Source of the DNA: Gamarada debralockiae | Lineage: Eukaryota; Ascomycota; Leotiomycetes; Helotiales; Hyphodiscaceae | Length of the DNA: 64,000 nt | Assembly (NCBI GenBank): GCA_002803225.1 | Contig: NXFV01001583.1 | Span: 42,002 to 106,001 of the forward strand | Direction of reading: 5' to 3' | Part shown: piece by piece, positions 12,513 through 23,461 of the stretch | How positions within the stretch are numbered: position 1 is the stretch's first letter | Layout of the letters: each line of letters starts with the position of its first letter | Program-made: the position numbers and the translations under genes | Notes under the pieces: model-generated | Told to the model about the DNA's origin: nothing | What the model saw: only the letters and a program-made list of their open reading frames with translations | Database searches by the model: none

Positions 12513-14369
12513 CGCCGTAAGGCCGACGCAATTTCGTCGGCACACAATTAATTGGTATCAGCAGATAGACAAGAGAGTGCGCTAGATGCGAAGATGATAT
12601 TATCGCGATGATTGAGCGTCTGGTCGAAGTTGTGATGATGAAGGAAAGTTGTAGATTTTGCAAGGCTCCAAGTCGAGGCTGGCTAGCTGGCTGGCATCCA
12701 AGCGAGGCAGAGCGAGCCTTCTGCTTTCCATTGTTGATCGACAATCACGTGTTGAACAGCGCTAAAATAATTTTTGAGCGATGACAAACGGAAACCACAA
12801 CAAATCTTCCGAGTAGAACGTAGCAGGCTTTCCAGTACCCGCAGTCTACGAGGACAAGGAGAACAACTCAAGAATATTATACTATCTCTGATTGGTCTAC
12901 ATATCTGAGAATACAGTCATGAGAGGTCTGAACTTCAAAGCTGAAGCGTGGATGGCTTCGGTAGAGCAAAGCGTTCAGCTTTTAGCTTGTCCGCTCCAGC
13001 CGAGGTGACCAGTCAAGGCTGAGTCGAGGCAGTCTTGGAGGAAACTCAAATTTCAAGTGGTTTGACAACTTTTGGGATTGATATTGAACTTCTGCTTGTC
13101 AACCTCTGACTCTGTGACTGTTTGAGGATGGGAAGCGCATGAATTTGAAGTTTTCGAATTACTAAAAGTGTAGGTTTAATATCGAAGCTGAGCTGGTGAA
13201 CCGATTCAAGGCTGAGCCAAGCCTTTCTTCGAAGACTGGAAATTCAGGCAATTTTTGGGGCACATCCATAACTTCTTGGAAAGCAATTCTGGAGATAGGG
13301 GAAGCCTCCAGATACGCGTTATTAGTGACGTGCAGGTTTGTGGGCAACTTTGTCAGCTCCTCTGCCTACGTTGCCAGCACTTAAATTCCTGTATGCTTGG
13401 TTCAGATGCTCTAACTTTTTGTAATTCTCAGAAGCTACGAGGACCAGCTGATTCTAGAAAGCCTTATATATTTGCAGTGCAAGTTACGAAAAGCAGCAGT
13501 TATACTGGGACAGCATGTCGCGATATTTACAGCCCGTCTTTCCCAGATCTAGCTCCTCAATGTTTCAACCCTCCTATCACATTTGACATCGCCATTTGAT
13601 AACATGCTTCCACCTATCGCACTTTATCCACAAGGCCCCTTACTGCCTTCTTCCTATCATCACTTTTCTCTCTCCTCACTTCCCTTCTGGCATCGACATA
13701 CTCACTTCTCAACTCCGTCCGCTGGTCTTGCGAGTTGCGAAGTCGGTCCAATCAACTTGAAGTGTGTTCTTTTATGGATGCTTGGGAGTTGCCCTTTCCC
13801 GGGGTGTCATGATATGCATTGCACTTCGGCTTTGAGTAGAAGGTTGACTGGGATGTTTGGGTGTATGCTGGCTGTGCATCAACAGCTTGGTTTGAGGATG
13901 ACAATAGTGTGGTCCTCTCTGCCATGATGGATGTGATTGATGATCCCTGTTGAGCAGAATGAGTTCGAGACCCAAGTTTGGATATAAGATGTTTTTGAGG
14001 GCTCGGTTGATGATTTTCTTACAAAAGTCTTTGTTTTGTAGGCTTTCTTTAGAAGCACACGTCTGCGCTCACCGATCTCCTCTTATATACTCATTCCTTC
14101 CCTCATATGGACGGTCTACTTCAGTCAATCAATGGTAATAACCATTCCCAATCTGGGACTTCAGCGAATGCGCCGATCAGAGTGGCTGAAGTGGGGCAAG
14201 ATTCACGTAAAAGGGTCAACTTTACCTCAACTATCATCATAACCTAACAAACCTGAAGAAATTTACCGCACCTACAATGTTAACATCATTGGGGATTTAT
14301 TCAACTCTTCTGTTCTTACAAGCAGGTGCTTTCGCTGACTCTGTACTTAAGTGACGTCGACCACATAAG
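12513..14369. other. Intergenic, no supported gene
   Basis: Several open frames under 125 codons occur but none is recognisable or spliceable into a sensible protein. The left end is the promoter side of the caspase-like gene on the minus strand. No repeat or RNA gene was seen. Confidence 0.5.
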
Positions 14370-16018
14370 ATGAGGCGAAGTAGCAGATGCTCCAATTGCT
14401 GGCAACGGAAAATTAAGGTTCGCTATGCTCTAAGTTTTCTATTCAGTAACTCTTCGATGGATCGGATGCTTACCATATGTCATTGAACTTGGCTCATTCC
14501 TCAATTTTGCCACCCAATATTCACCATTCCGTGTCATCCAACTCTCACCCTCCTCGCCTCAACCTTCGCCGCCCACCTCTCAAACCACATTCAGCCGCAC
14601 CTCGGACTCCACCACTTCGGATACTAGATACCTTTCATTCCATCTCTTCTTGGCTATCATGTTTTGCCTGACCTCGCAGTCTCGTGCGTCCTAGATGCCT
14701 ACGCCGGTCTTCTGTCCCGAACCCCTTCCTCTCTTCCGGTCGTAAAACGTACATCCGTGCTCTTCAAGCTCTACAGGGGTCTCTTCATGATGAAGATAGG
14801 GTATGTCAAGCTGAGACACTTTGTGCTACGAGCTTGATGTCGATTTATGAGGTGAGTTCTGAACATGCACACCCTGAGATCTAACCTGACATTGGATCAT
14901 GGCAGATTATAGCCTGCACTGAACAGGACTCTTACATAAAACACCTCGGTGGCGTTAGTAAATTGATTGAGTATCGCGGTGCTCAAAGGCTTGAGAGGTT
15001 TGAACTTGAGAGGGCGATGTTAGTCTCTGTGAAGGGTGCTTTAGTGGTTAAGGCTCTGTGTCAGAGGAAGAGCTGTATATGTGAGGATTGGGATGTGATT
15101 CTGCCTTCCCAGGAACTGGCAGTGAGCTGGCAATCTCTTCGACCGGAAAGGAGGAGCTAGGTCGCCAACTCATGTCTAGTTTCATTCGACTGCCAAGGCT
15201 GATGAGAGACCTTAAGTAAGTTTAAATTTCATCGTCAAATACAGTGTCAGATCCTCGAAACATGACGGCAGAGACAAATGCCCTAATCTCAAGGGCAACA
15301 CAGCTATACGACGAATTGTCCGCCCTCGAACTTTACTCCAACTGCTCGTCTGAGGAGGCAAAACCATCACACGCGCTCCATGCCTCAGCTTTTTGATCAC
15401 AAATCATATAATATCCAAAACCTCCAAGCTATCTGGAACACCCTTCAACTTCGCATCGTACCCTTCTGAGCTGGAGAACCATTCTGCTACACTTGTTAAC
15501 CACATTCTTTCTACCACCTCCGATTCTCCATCGGGAAAGCCTACATTCGCCGACATGTATAACGGCCTACATTTCGAGCTGTATATGCTGCAGCTCCAGA
15601 AGATAGAATGATGAGGGAACTTACAAGGGAAAGATGAAGGGTCTTTTTGGGAGTTGGGAGAGATGGGTCAATCTGGATATCACCAGTCAGGTCATGCATG
15701 GACCTATCTTGTAAGAGGGTAATATGGCGTAATTATGGCTGCAGCTTATCTAGAAAGATCATGGAGGGTGCTCATCGGACTCGACCGCCATGGAAGGCAA
15801 TAAGACAGTCAGTAAACTTAAGGATCTCGTTGGGGAAACACGACTTCGGTGAATGTGGGTGGGGCGAAACTTTCTTACCGCAAATCCATTACGATATCCT
15901 GTACGATATCCTGGTAAAGTATGCAAAATCTAATCACTTCCCTGAGAAAGCATTCAATCTGTTCTTCAAAGTCCTCTCCATACAATATGAAGAACCTTTG
16001 AAGAGTTTGGATGCGTAA
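14370..16018 (+). pseudogene. Decayed Zn2Cys6 transcription factor
   Basis: A start near 14370 opens MRRSSRCSNCWQRKIK, the first half of a fungal Zn2Cys6 binuclear cluster, followed by a plausible GT donor, but the second half of the cluster is not found. Further on, about 14684-15160 encodes segments typical of the regulatory region of these factors, for example HLGGVSKLIEYRGAQR and SVKGALVVKALCQR, joined by an intron of about 60 bp that ends at about 14905. The frame then shifts: the sequence continues in another frame as GRQLMSSFIRLPRLMRDLK, then ATQLYDELSALELYSN, then IWNTLQLRIVPF followed by a stop. At least one frameshift and several stops make a working product unlikely. A sequencing error could explain one break but not all. 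Confidence 0.7.
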
Positions 16019-16987
16019 TCAAAGCCCCTAAATGGGATGATGCACGTGTCTTCCCACCCATTTTTCGGCAATCTCAGAACGTCTTCTCAGCACTCAAAAT
16101 CTACTACAACTTCCATCGCCGCAACCGCACCTCCATCCAAGCTCGCAGTTTCATCCAAGTGGAGATAGGGGCGCCGCATCTCGCAATTCGTACCCATTCA
16201 TATTGAAATCCGCACCCGCACGCGCATGAAACCCCAGGCCTAGACTGCCGAGGCGAGCTTGTTATTCGTTGATCGATCAGTAATCATCAAAACATAACAG
16301 TAGTGATGAATGACGGATATTGCACCCGGTTTGAGGCGCTATGACGGTTGCGGGTATGTTAACCTCATTCTTTCAGCGAAGGGGAAGGGCGTAAGTCGTG
16401 ACGGGATCTCGTTGTCCCGGTTTCTTACTCAATCTTCATTCTGTTCATAATTATCAAAATGGGCAAGGCCAGGGTGCCGGTTACCTCATCTTCTTCTGGT
16501 GGTGGAAGATGAAGAGGTTCCTCGTCTAAAGGTCCCGACGTTAGACTTCGCTGGGCCGCAAAGTTGGGGAAGTTCTGCAAGCTTTTTATGATGATTATTT
16601 CCGACCGTAGGAATACGACGCTATGTGTGGCACTTCGATAGTTCCCGAGGACTTAAGGAGGATTAGGAAACATTCTACCCTCCTTTTCCCTCCAATCTTT
16701 GACAATTAACTGTAAGACCGAGTGGAACCCGAATAACGTGCTCAGGGTCCCTGTCTTTTACAGACAGATTACCAAGCCTCTCGATCAGAGCAGTCTCATT
16801 CGCTGAGGCTATCATCAATGTGTGCTTCCTTGAATCAACCACTAGGGTGGGAGGCAATGGTAGAGTCCTTCCGTCCACCAATGCTTCTTGACCCAGTTGT
16901 CATATAAAACAATAGTCCGCAACGTTAGTCTCCCGAGTCCTGGCAGCTGCCACTCCCTCTAGCACAAACTTTGTCCGCAGTGCCAAC
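16019..16987. other. Intergenic and promoter region of the MFS gene
   Basis: No convincing gene. A 68-codon minus-strand frame at 16675-16881 reads fluently but is not recognised. The last few hundred bases should contain the promoter of the MFS transporter starting at 16988. Confidence 0.5.
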
Positions 16988-18717
16988 ATGTCTCAATTTC
17001 AGCATCAAACTTCAACCTCTTCGATATCTTGCAATGGTGGAATCAATGATTCGGAGAAGGAATCTCCAAGCCCAGTGGACAGCCCGGGAAATCTTGAGAA
17101 AGGAAACCGAGCCTCAAATCTTCCAACCGACCCGACAGATTGGAATGGATCCGATGATCCCCTAAATCCTCTGAATTGGCCGGCTTGGAAGAGATACTTC
17201 CACATTGTACCACCGGCTCTAATTTCGTTTTCTTGGTATGCATTTCAGATTTCACTGCTCGACCTGATATTCTTCCCCAACCACCGCATCTCTCTGGAAC
17301 TAACATTTCTTTACAGTACACTCGGCTCATCGATATACTCCCCCGCATTCCCAACCATCCAGCATGATTTCAATGTCGGCTCTACAGTTGCTCTACTTCC
17401 ACTCTCGCTTTACGTCCTCGCACTAGGCTTTGGTCCTCTGTTGGCTGCCCCAATGTCCGAGACATATGGCCGACATGTCGTCTATCTCGTTTCAACACCT
17501 ATCGGTGCTCTCTTTACCATGGGCGCAGGCCTTTCGCAAAATATTTGGACTCTGTGCATCCTCCGTTTCTTCGCCGGTCTCACGTTCTCCCCTGCACTTG
17601 CTATCGGTGCCGGAACTATTGCAGATGTCAACAAAGCAGAACACAGAGCCGCACCCACCACACTCTACATCCTCAGTCCCTTTCTCGGACCAGCTTTAGG
17701 GTAAATAATCTTCCATTGCTCTCATTCAAACCCAGCTGATATAACTCTCAGGCCCGTCCTCGGCTCCTTCGTCACAGTCCGCAAATCTTGGCGCTGGACC
17801 CAATGGACCATAATATTTTTCGCAATCCTCTCCATGATCGTTTCCTTGCTCGCCCAAGAAACCTACAAGAAGACACTTATCCAGCGCCGCAACAAGAAAC
17901 TCGGTCTTCCACCACCGCCCACCCCCTTCGCTTCCTCTGCAGCCAAAATCAAATTCCTACTCACGGTCACACTCACCCGACCACTTCATATGCTGTTCAC
18001 CGAACCTATCGTTGGATTTCTCAGTCTTTATGTGGCGTTCAATTTCTCGGTACTGTTCTCGTTCTTTGCCGCGTTCCCGTATGTCTTTGAGTCTGTCTAT
18101 GGATTCGATACAGAACAGAGTGGCCTGGTGTTCTTAGCTATTGGGGTGGGATGTTTGCTTGCTGTACCGACGGTGTTGATTTGTGATCGTTTGCTCTATC
18201 AACCAAGAGTCAGGATTTCGCATGAGGAAGGCAGGAAGGGCGTCGTACCTCCTGAGTACAGATTATACCCGGCAATGATGGGTTCGTTTGGATTACCGAT
18301 TGGTCTATTTTGGTTTGCATGGACGGCAAGAAGTAGTGTGTCTTGGGCCTCACCAGTCGTCAGTGCAGTGCCGTTCGCTTGGGGAAATTTAAGTATCTTC
18401 ATTTGTAAGTCTTTTCCTTTCTTCGTATCCTTCGAGTTGAAAGCTGACGCTGAAAAACAGCCGCGGCCACGTACCTAGTCGACACCTACCAAGCGATGAC
18501 AGGTGCTAGCGCTGTGGCTGCTAACGGCCTTCTGAGATACACGCTCGGTGCAGCATTTCCGCTCTTTACCCTTCAGATGTACGAGAGACTCGGTATTGAT
18601 TGGGCAACATCTTTACTGGGCTTTATCACAATTGCGCTGATGCCTATACCGTGGGTATTATTCAAGTTCGGACATTCGATTAGAGGAAGGAGTCAATATG
18701 ATACTTTAAAAGTATAG
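16988..18717 (+). CDS. MFS transporter, DHA1 (drug:H+ antiporter, 12-TM) type
   Basis: Four exons (16988-17235, 17317-17700, 17752-18404, 18461-18717; introns 81, 51 and 56 bp) give 513 residues. After a polar N terminus the DPLNPLNWPAWKR block, common in fungal DHA1 pumps, leads into the first membrane segment. The MFS motif between segments 2 and 3 is present as APMSETYGRHVVYL, and the segment-5 motif region reads LSPFLGPALGPVLGSF. Twelve hydrophobic segments can be counted with a central polar loop (RRNKKLGLPPPPTP). The family exports drugs, toxic metabolites or polyamines across the plasma membrane in exchange for protons; the substrate cannot be read from sequence. The gene is convergent with the downstream GDSL esterase, the stops being about 160 bp apart. 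Confidence 0.92.
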
Positions 18718-18874
18718 TTAGCAGGTATAGAGCATGTGGATAATGCGGGAAATGATGGACATAGGCAAAGAATTTCCAAACTTGAATGTATGATAGAATT
18801 TCTGATTGGATTTTGGATCTCTTATTATGCGCCTTCCCTTGATGTTTCAAGTCTTACGAATGAAAAGCTTGAAC

Positions 18875-20203
18875 TCAGCAGCCTTCACTCTCCAAAAACC
18901 GCCCTACAGCCTCCGCCAAGAACTCATGGATCTTATAAGTGATATGTCCGGTATTATACCAAAAGTACTCGTCAATGGGTAGGCATCCGTAGGAGGCATA
19001 GTTCGTCGCGATATCCGGCGCATCATAGTTTGCACAGTAACCAGTGGTGTTTTTGATCCCGTACGGCGATGGGTTGTCCAAGATTCCGGAGAGGAAGGTG
19101 TACGAGTCGAACACCATTGCCTTGGTTCCCGGGTGAGCGGAGGAGAAGCTAGATGCTGCTGAAGAGATGAGCGAGTTGTATTCATGGACCATGGTGGAGT
19201 TGGGCAGAGGAGTGACGCCGGCCTTGACATTTCCAGGCTGTGAGATCATCAGCATTGGCCTTTGCACCAAAATCTTTACAGGAGGACTCACTGTTCGTTC
19301 CAGGGGAGGTAGATTCATAATCAAATAGTTCTTATACCCCGCCTCATAGACCATTTCTAGAGCCTCAAACTCAGTATCAATGATTTCTTTATAGAAACTC
19401 GGGAAATCGGTAGCATTGTTGCGGGGGAAGGTATATTTGTCAGAGTCACCAATGTCGTTGATACCGATCCAGACTGCGACGAGGGCTCGTGATAGAGTCA
19501 CGGGGAGTACAGGCTTGGCGTAGGTGGCCCATTGGATGATTTGGTTCACGAAGGAGACGGTATAGTTGTGATGCAGTGGAGTGCTGCAATTTGTCAGTTT
19601 CATGCTTAACTTCTGAGGCAAAGTTTCAATCCTACTATTCTACGGAGACATCTGACCCTGCGAACGCGAAGTCCCACAATTGGATTCGGCAGCGAGATGG
19701 AAGGCCAGAGTAACATCCTGTCAAATATTCAACCCAGTTTGGGCCCCCGGCTGATGTTCCGACCTGATTCTGGACAATTTCATCACTTAGTAGTTGCTTT
19801 GAGGTGTAGGTGTAGTTCTGGAGATCCCCAATGAAGGAATAGTTTTGGAGACCCTCTGTGCCTTGGACGTATGTGTAGCTGTCGCCAAAGGCAAGACTAT
19901 TTTGAGTTAGCCACATTTCAACAAACGGGAGTAACTTGGAATAGAGGGCTTTGTAACATGAGCATGGAATACAAGTATTCACGGGCCTAAGTCTTAGTTG
20001 TGCCACAAAATAAATCATGAGTTCATCAATCACGCATCCCGAGATACAGGACCAAGAATTTGAAAGAGGTACAGCTGCAATAAGAATGAAATGCCTCACA
20101 AGAAACTAGTTTCCTCCCAATTGAATGAAGGTTTTGGTTTACTCCAGGGGAGGGAAGAAGCCAGACTTGCCCCACAGCACAAAATTGCGAGAAACGACTT
20201 CAT
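18875..20203 (-). CDS. Secreted GDSL/SGNH esterase, CE16-like acetylesterase
   Basis: Four exons (20203-20100, 19896-19657, 19583-19292, 19237-18875; introns about 203, 73 and 54 bp) give 332 residues. The start was chosen because it opens a signal peptide (MKSFLAILCCGASLASS). Block I is LAFGDSYTY with the nucleophile Ser near residue 41, the oxyanion Gly lies in FAFAG, the Asn in WIGINDIG, and the catalytic His in YNTGHITYKIHEFLAEAV. This order and the FGDSYTYVQG form are typical of fungal carbohydrate esterase family 16, which removes acetyl groups from xylo- or hemicellulose-derived oligosaccharides outside the cell. Many N-glycosylation sequons are present. The first intron is long for this window; its borders are the least certain, and coordinates may be off by a base. 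Confidence 0.88.
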
Positions 20204-20374
20204 TATGAAAGGATGAAATCTACGACCTTTTCAGATGACACGAAGAGAGTGCCCAAGTACTTATTCATAAACATTTGAAAACCAAAATAATTTTATCCAC
20301 AGGGGTTGACATTGCTAAAGCTTCCCCACGTCATTTGGGCAAGGCTAAATTGCGGGGCATCGCGGGGTTAAGTT

Positions 20375-20397
20375 TTGCGGAGAAATTTTCTCCGCAA
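20375..20397. promoter_or_regulatory. CGG-N11-CCG palindrome upstream of the GDSL esterase
   Basis: A perfect 11-bp inverted repeat around one central base spans 20375-20397. Its core is CGG, eleven bases, CCG (20378-20394), the half-site spacing bound by Gal4-type Zn2Cys6 dimers. It lies about 170 bp upstream of the esterase start codon. A binding role is inferred from the pattern only. Confidence 0.55.
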
Positions 20398-20505
20398 CTT
20401 TGCTAGCCGGAAAATCCATGCCATGACCTTGTCAACGACACTCCCCGACACTTTAAATCTTCCCATGAACGACCAATCAACGAAGGGGGGACTTCCGTTA
20501 GACCG

Positions 20506-22161
20506 CTATCTTCTCGTTCTGACTGTCCGCGTTAGAAAGAGCCCGAGCTTCATCTTCCAGATACTCCTTGCTTCAAGCATCGCCTTCTCCGGATCCACAA
20601 ATCAAAACAATACTATCCCAATAATAGCCAAATGGCAACGGAATGCAAAAGCCATATTTGTATTTCCCCCGCTACGGTCAATGGTCGCCGATGTCACAAA
20701 AGGCCCAACGAAAGCGCTCGTCTTGCCAGAAATCGTGAACAGCCTCCAGAAGAGAAAGAGCTTTGGACGTGGCACGAGATCAGAGATAAAGGCGAAGGGC
20801 AGTTGGTACCATTGGCAAACAAAGAGTCCAAAATATGCTTCGTACGCCCAGATCTCGCCTACATTCTTTCCAACTTGCTGGGCCCGATTCTGATGAAACC
20901 CCAAATGCAGAGAATGACGATGTAAGCTACGCTGAAAAGAAGACGGTTTTTGTGTGGAGACCGTATCTCTTCTGGATTAGCCACATGATAAGCGTACCCG
21001 TCCCTTGGGTGCTAAATGCCAGAATGGTGAGGTAGTTCATCGTATGAAAAGACAGAATTTTGGAGGTTCCGATAACCGTCATCGCGGCGTTCTCGGCATC
21101 GCTGAGAATGAAGAATGCCAGTAGGTACGGCATAACTTGCTTTAATTTTCTCATTTCTTTGAGCGCTTGCCATATGTTCAGCAATCTGATCGTGAGTTAT
21201 GTTGACCCCGGAGGGAGCTGATGGCCTGGTCTTTTTTGACCCTTCTAAAACCAGGGGATAGCACATACTATCTAGATCGTAGTAGTGTATACAATGATGA
21301 CATTGATTGCGTTGGTATTGGTTGCAGTCTTGAGACTCGCGTTGACAGCAAGGAGGAAGCCAGCTCCAACCGCCAATTGTACCACAGGTCCGTATGAGTT
21401 CCAAAGGAAGGCGTAATCACCAATTCGATTACGTTCAACCATGTCGAGCTGTAAGTGGTGTGTGTTCGGGGCTTTTGCGGCATTCGAGAACGGCTTGCTC
21501 TGATTTTTGAAGGTGGGAAAGGTCTTTGACGAGGCCAGGTATTGCGGCAAGGAGGTATGAGGTCGAGCGGTTGAAAGACACGTAGCACAGATAAAGTGAG
21601 CAATAGCAGCCTCCCAGTGAGCGCCTAATTTCTTAGCTAGCCATGCAAACCCGATACCCCATGTGATGCCGGACGACAAAATGCAGATGAGGGGTCGCCA
21701 TGAACCATAGTCGGCGTAGGCTCTGATTGCAAGGCTGACGACAACCTGGAGAGCGAATGAAATGCCGGAGATGTTGAGGACGATTGAAGTGAACAGGCTT
21801 GTGGAGCCAGCAAACTTCAAGAAACATCTGCCCGTTTCACAGGCGACTTCACCGAGCGGTAGCTAGTCAGGGTCGAATCCAGCCTCAGTTACGATTTTTT
21901 GAAGTTGAGAAGGCGCGTAGTTCTAGGGTCTAGTACCAATGTTGTCAAAATAATAAAGATATTAGCAAATCAATTCCCACTATATCGTCGTCTTTCTGGT
22001 TATACCGAAGTCAAGGGGATGATGTTTGATTCTTCGAGAAAAGCTCCTCCGGCCGCGGCTTTTTTTGTGCTCGGTCGAGTCTGGGCTGACTGGAACGCCC
22101 TCAACATCGTAATTTGCGGTGGATTCCTTCTTGTCGTCTTCCTTTCATTTGCCTCGTCCAT
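20506..22161 (-). pseudogene. Decayed Atg22-like MFS transporter
   Basis: The minus strand encodes, in order, segments matching Atg22-family vacuolar transporters: PLGEVACETGRC, ISFALQVVVSLAIRAYADYG, a domain with RNRIGDYAF, then WQALKEMRKLKQVM, YLLAFFILSDAENAAMTVIG, FFGL-like YEAYFGLFVCQWYQ and ISGKTSAFVGPFVTSA. The reading frame is broken: a TAG within the conserved IPWF...KRPG block near 21245, a stop shortly after PPGST, a frameshift between LHTKT and the next block near 20850, and a TGA at 20602-20604 directly before FVDPEKA, where the family normally has a Trp codon. The N terminus is split over two frames. Atg22-type proteins export amino acids from the vacuole after autophagy; this copy should not make a working one. 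Confidence 0.78.
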
Positions 22162-23461
22162 TTTCAGAACAAGCATAGCGGAGCCAGAGATGGTCTGCTT
22201 AAGGAGTTAAAGAATGTCGAGCTGGTGCTGACAGAACAGTCTGAAGAATACGGTGGCGATGAATTGCTGCTGCACAGCACACAAATATACCTCTCTCACC
22301 CTACTCTTGCCCCTCTATTCTCCTTATTACTGATTGTCGTACCATGGCATTGGAATCCGCCTGGATCTTGCTTATCTTTTCCAGCCGTCTGCCGGCATCT
22401 CCCGATATCCTTTGGAATGATACTATTCCGATTTCTCATCGGATGATGATACCCTCTTGATAGTTGGCCCACTTCTCTCTAGGCTTGAGTGGGAAGAGGT
22501 GGTCCTTATCGTGTGCATCGATGTAGCAGCGGAAATAACGTCCTGGCGAACCTGGAAGCCGCCACTTTTGAATCCGTCAAGTGTCAACTCCCAGAGATCC
22601 TCCTAGCTCCTTAACAGATACCCCACGTGAGGCACATGGTTGACGACTTCCGACAAACAGACAGATCTCGAAGAACAAATGTCTTGACACTCCCACATCG
22701 TTGTCCAATCGTATCATCGAAGGATACGACATATCCTCAAGTCTGACGTAGGAGCATCATTTAAGACCCCATGAATTCACGCAAAATGTCCCATATCAAC
22801 CAGCGAAAACATCAACCAGGGAATTTTCATCCAATGTTCTCATCGGCCGCCATAAAGGATAGTTCGTCGACGTCTCCCAGTAGGTCATCAATGGATGAAT
22901 AAAGCTAAACTCATCGGACTTCAGTCGTTGATTTGCAAGATGAACCTCCTGAAGGACTGGTAAAAGCTCAGCGTCTGCCAATCCAAGTCGCAGAGCAAAT
23001 AGTCAAGGAGACGATCTCAGGTCAAACCGAAAAGTAGGTGGTCAAGCGAGCGGGTGCGTTGATCAGGGACCTTGGCGGGGTTGGAGTATGGACTCTAACT
23101 GTAGTAGGTTTTGGAATCGCGACACTCAGCTGTTTCCCAATCAACCTCTCGTGTGACTGTCTGCTCTGGAATATCGACCCGGAACATGACGATGTTTGCC
23201 CCGTCACTATCGACGGATGGACTTCTTTAGATGTCCCTTCCCAACATTCCGCCCAGAGCACAGAAGGGCTCAAAGGCCCACTAGTTTCGGGCTCAGAGGC
23301 GAGCAGGATATGGAATGCTCACTTGATGGCTTCCGGGGAGCCGGCTTAATTTAGCATACGTCTCCTAGTGCGTTCTTCAAATCACCATGCACTCACCAAT
23401 CAAGGTTTGTGAATTCGTTCGAGGGAAATCTGAATCGTTGCCTATTCACATCATACTTCAA
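22162..23461. other. Intergenic, no supported gene
   Basis: Short frames only. On the minus strand about 22796-23005 a 67-codon stretch closed by stops reads like real protein (LGLADAELLPVLQEVHLANQ) and may be an exon relic, but I do not recognise it and found no partner exons. Confidence 0.5.

Noticed and set aside
19291..19292. Reading through the GDSL esterase intron as coding
   Set aside because: The stretch is open and a multiple of three, but it has GT..AG borders and splits the conserved LPPLERT-PGN block.
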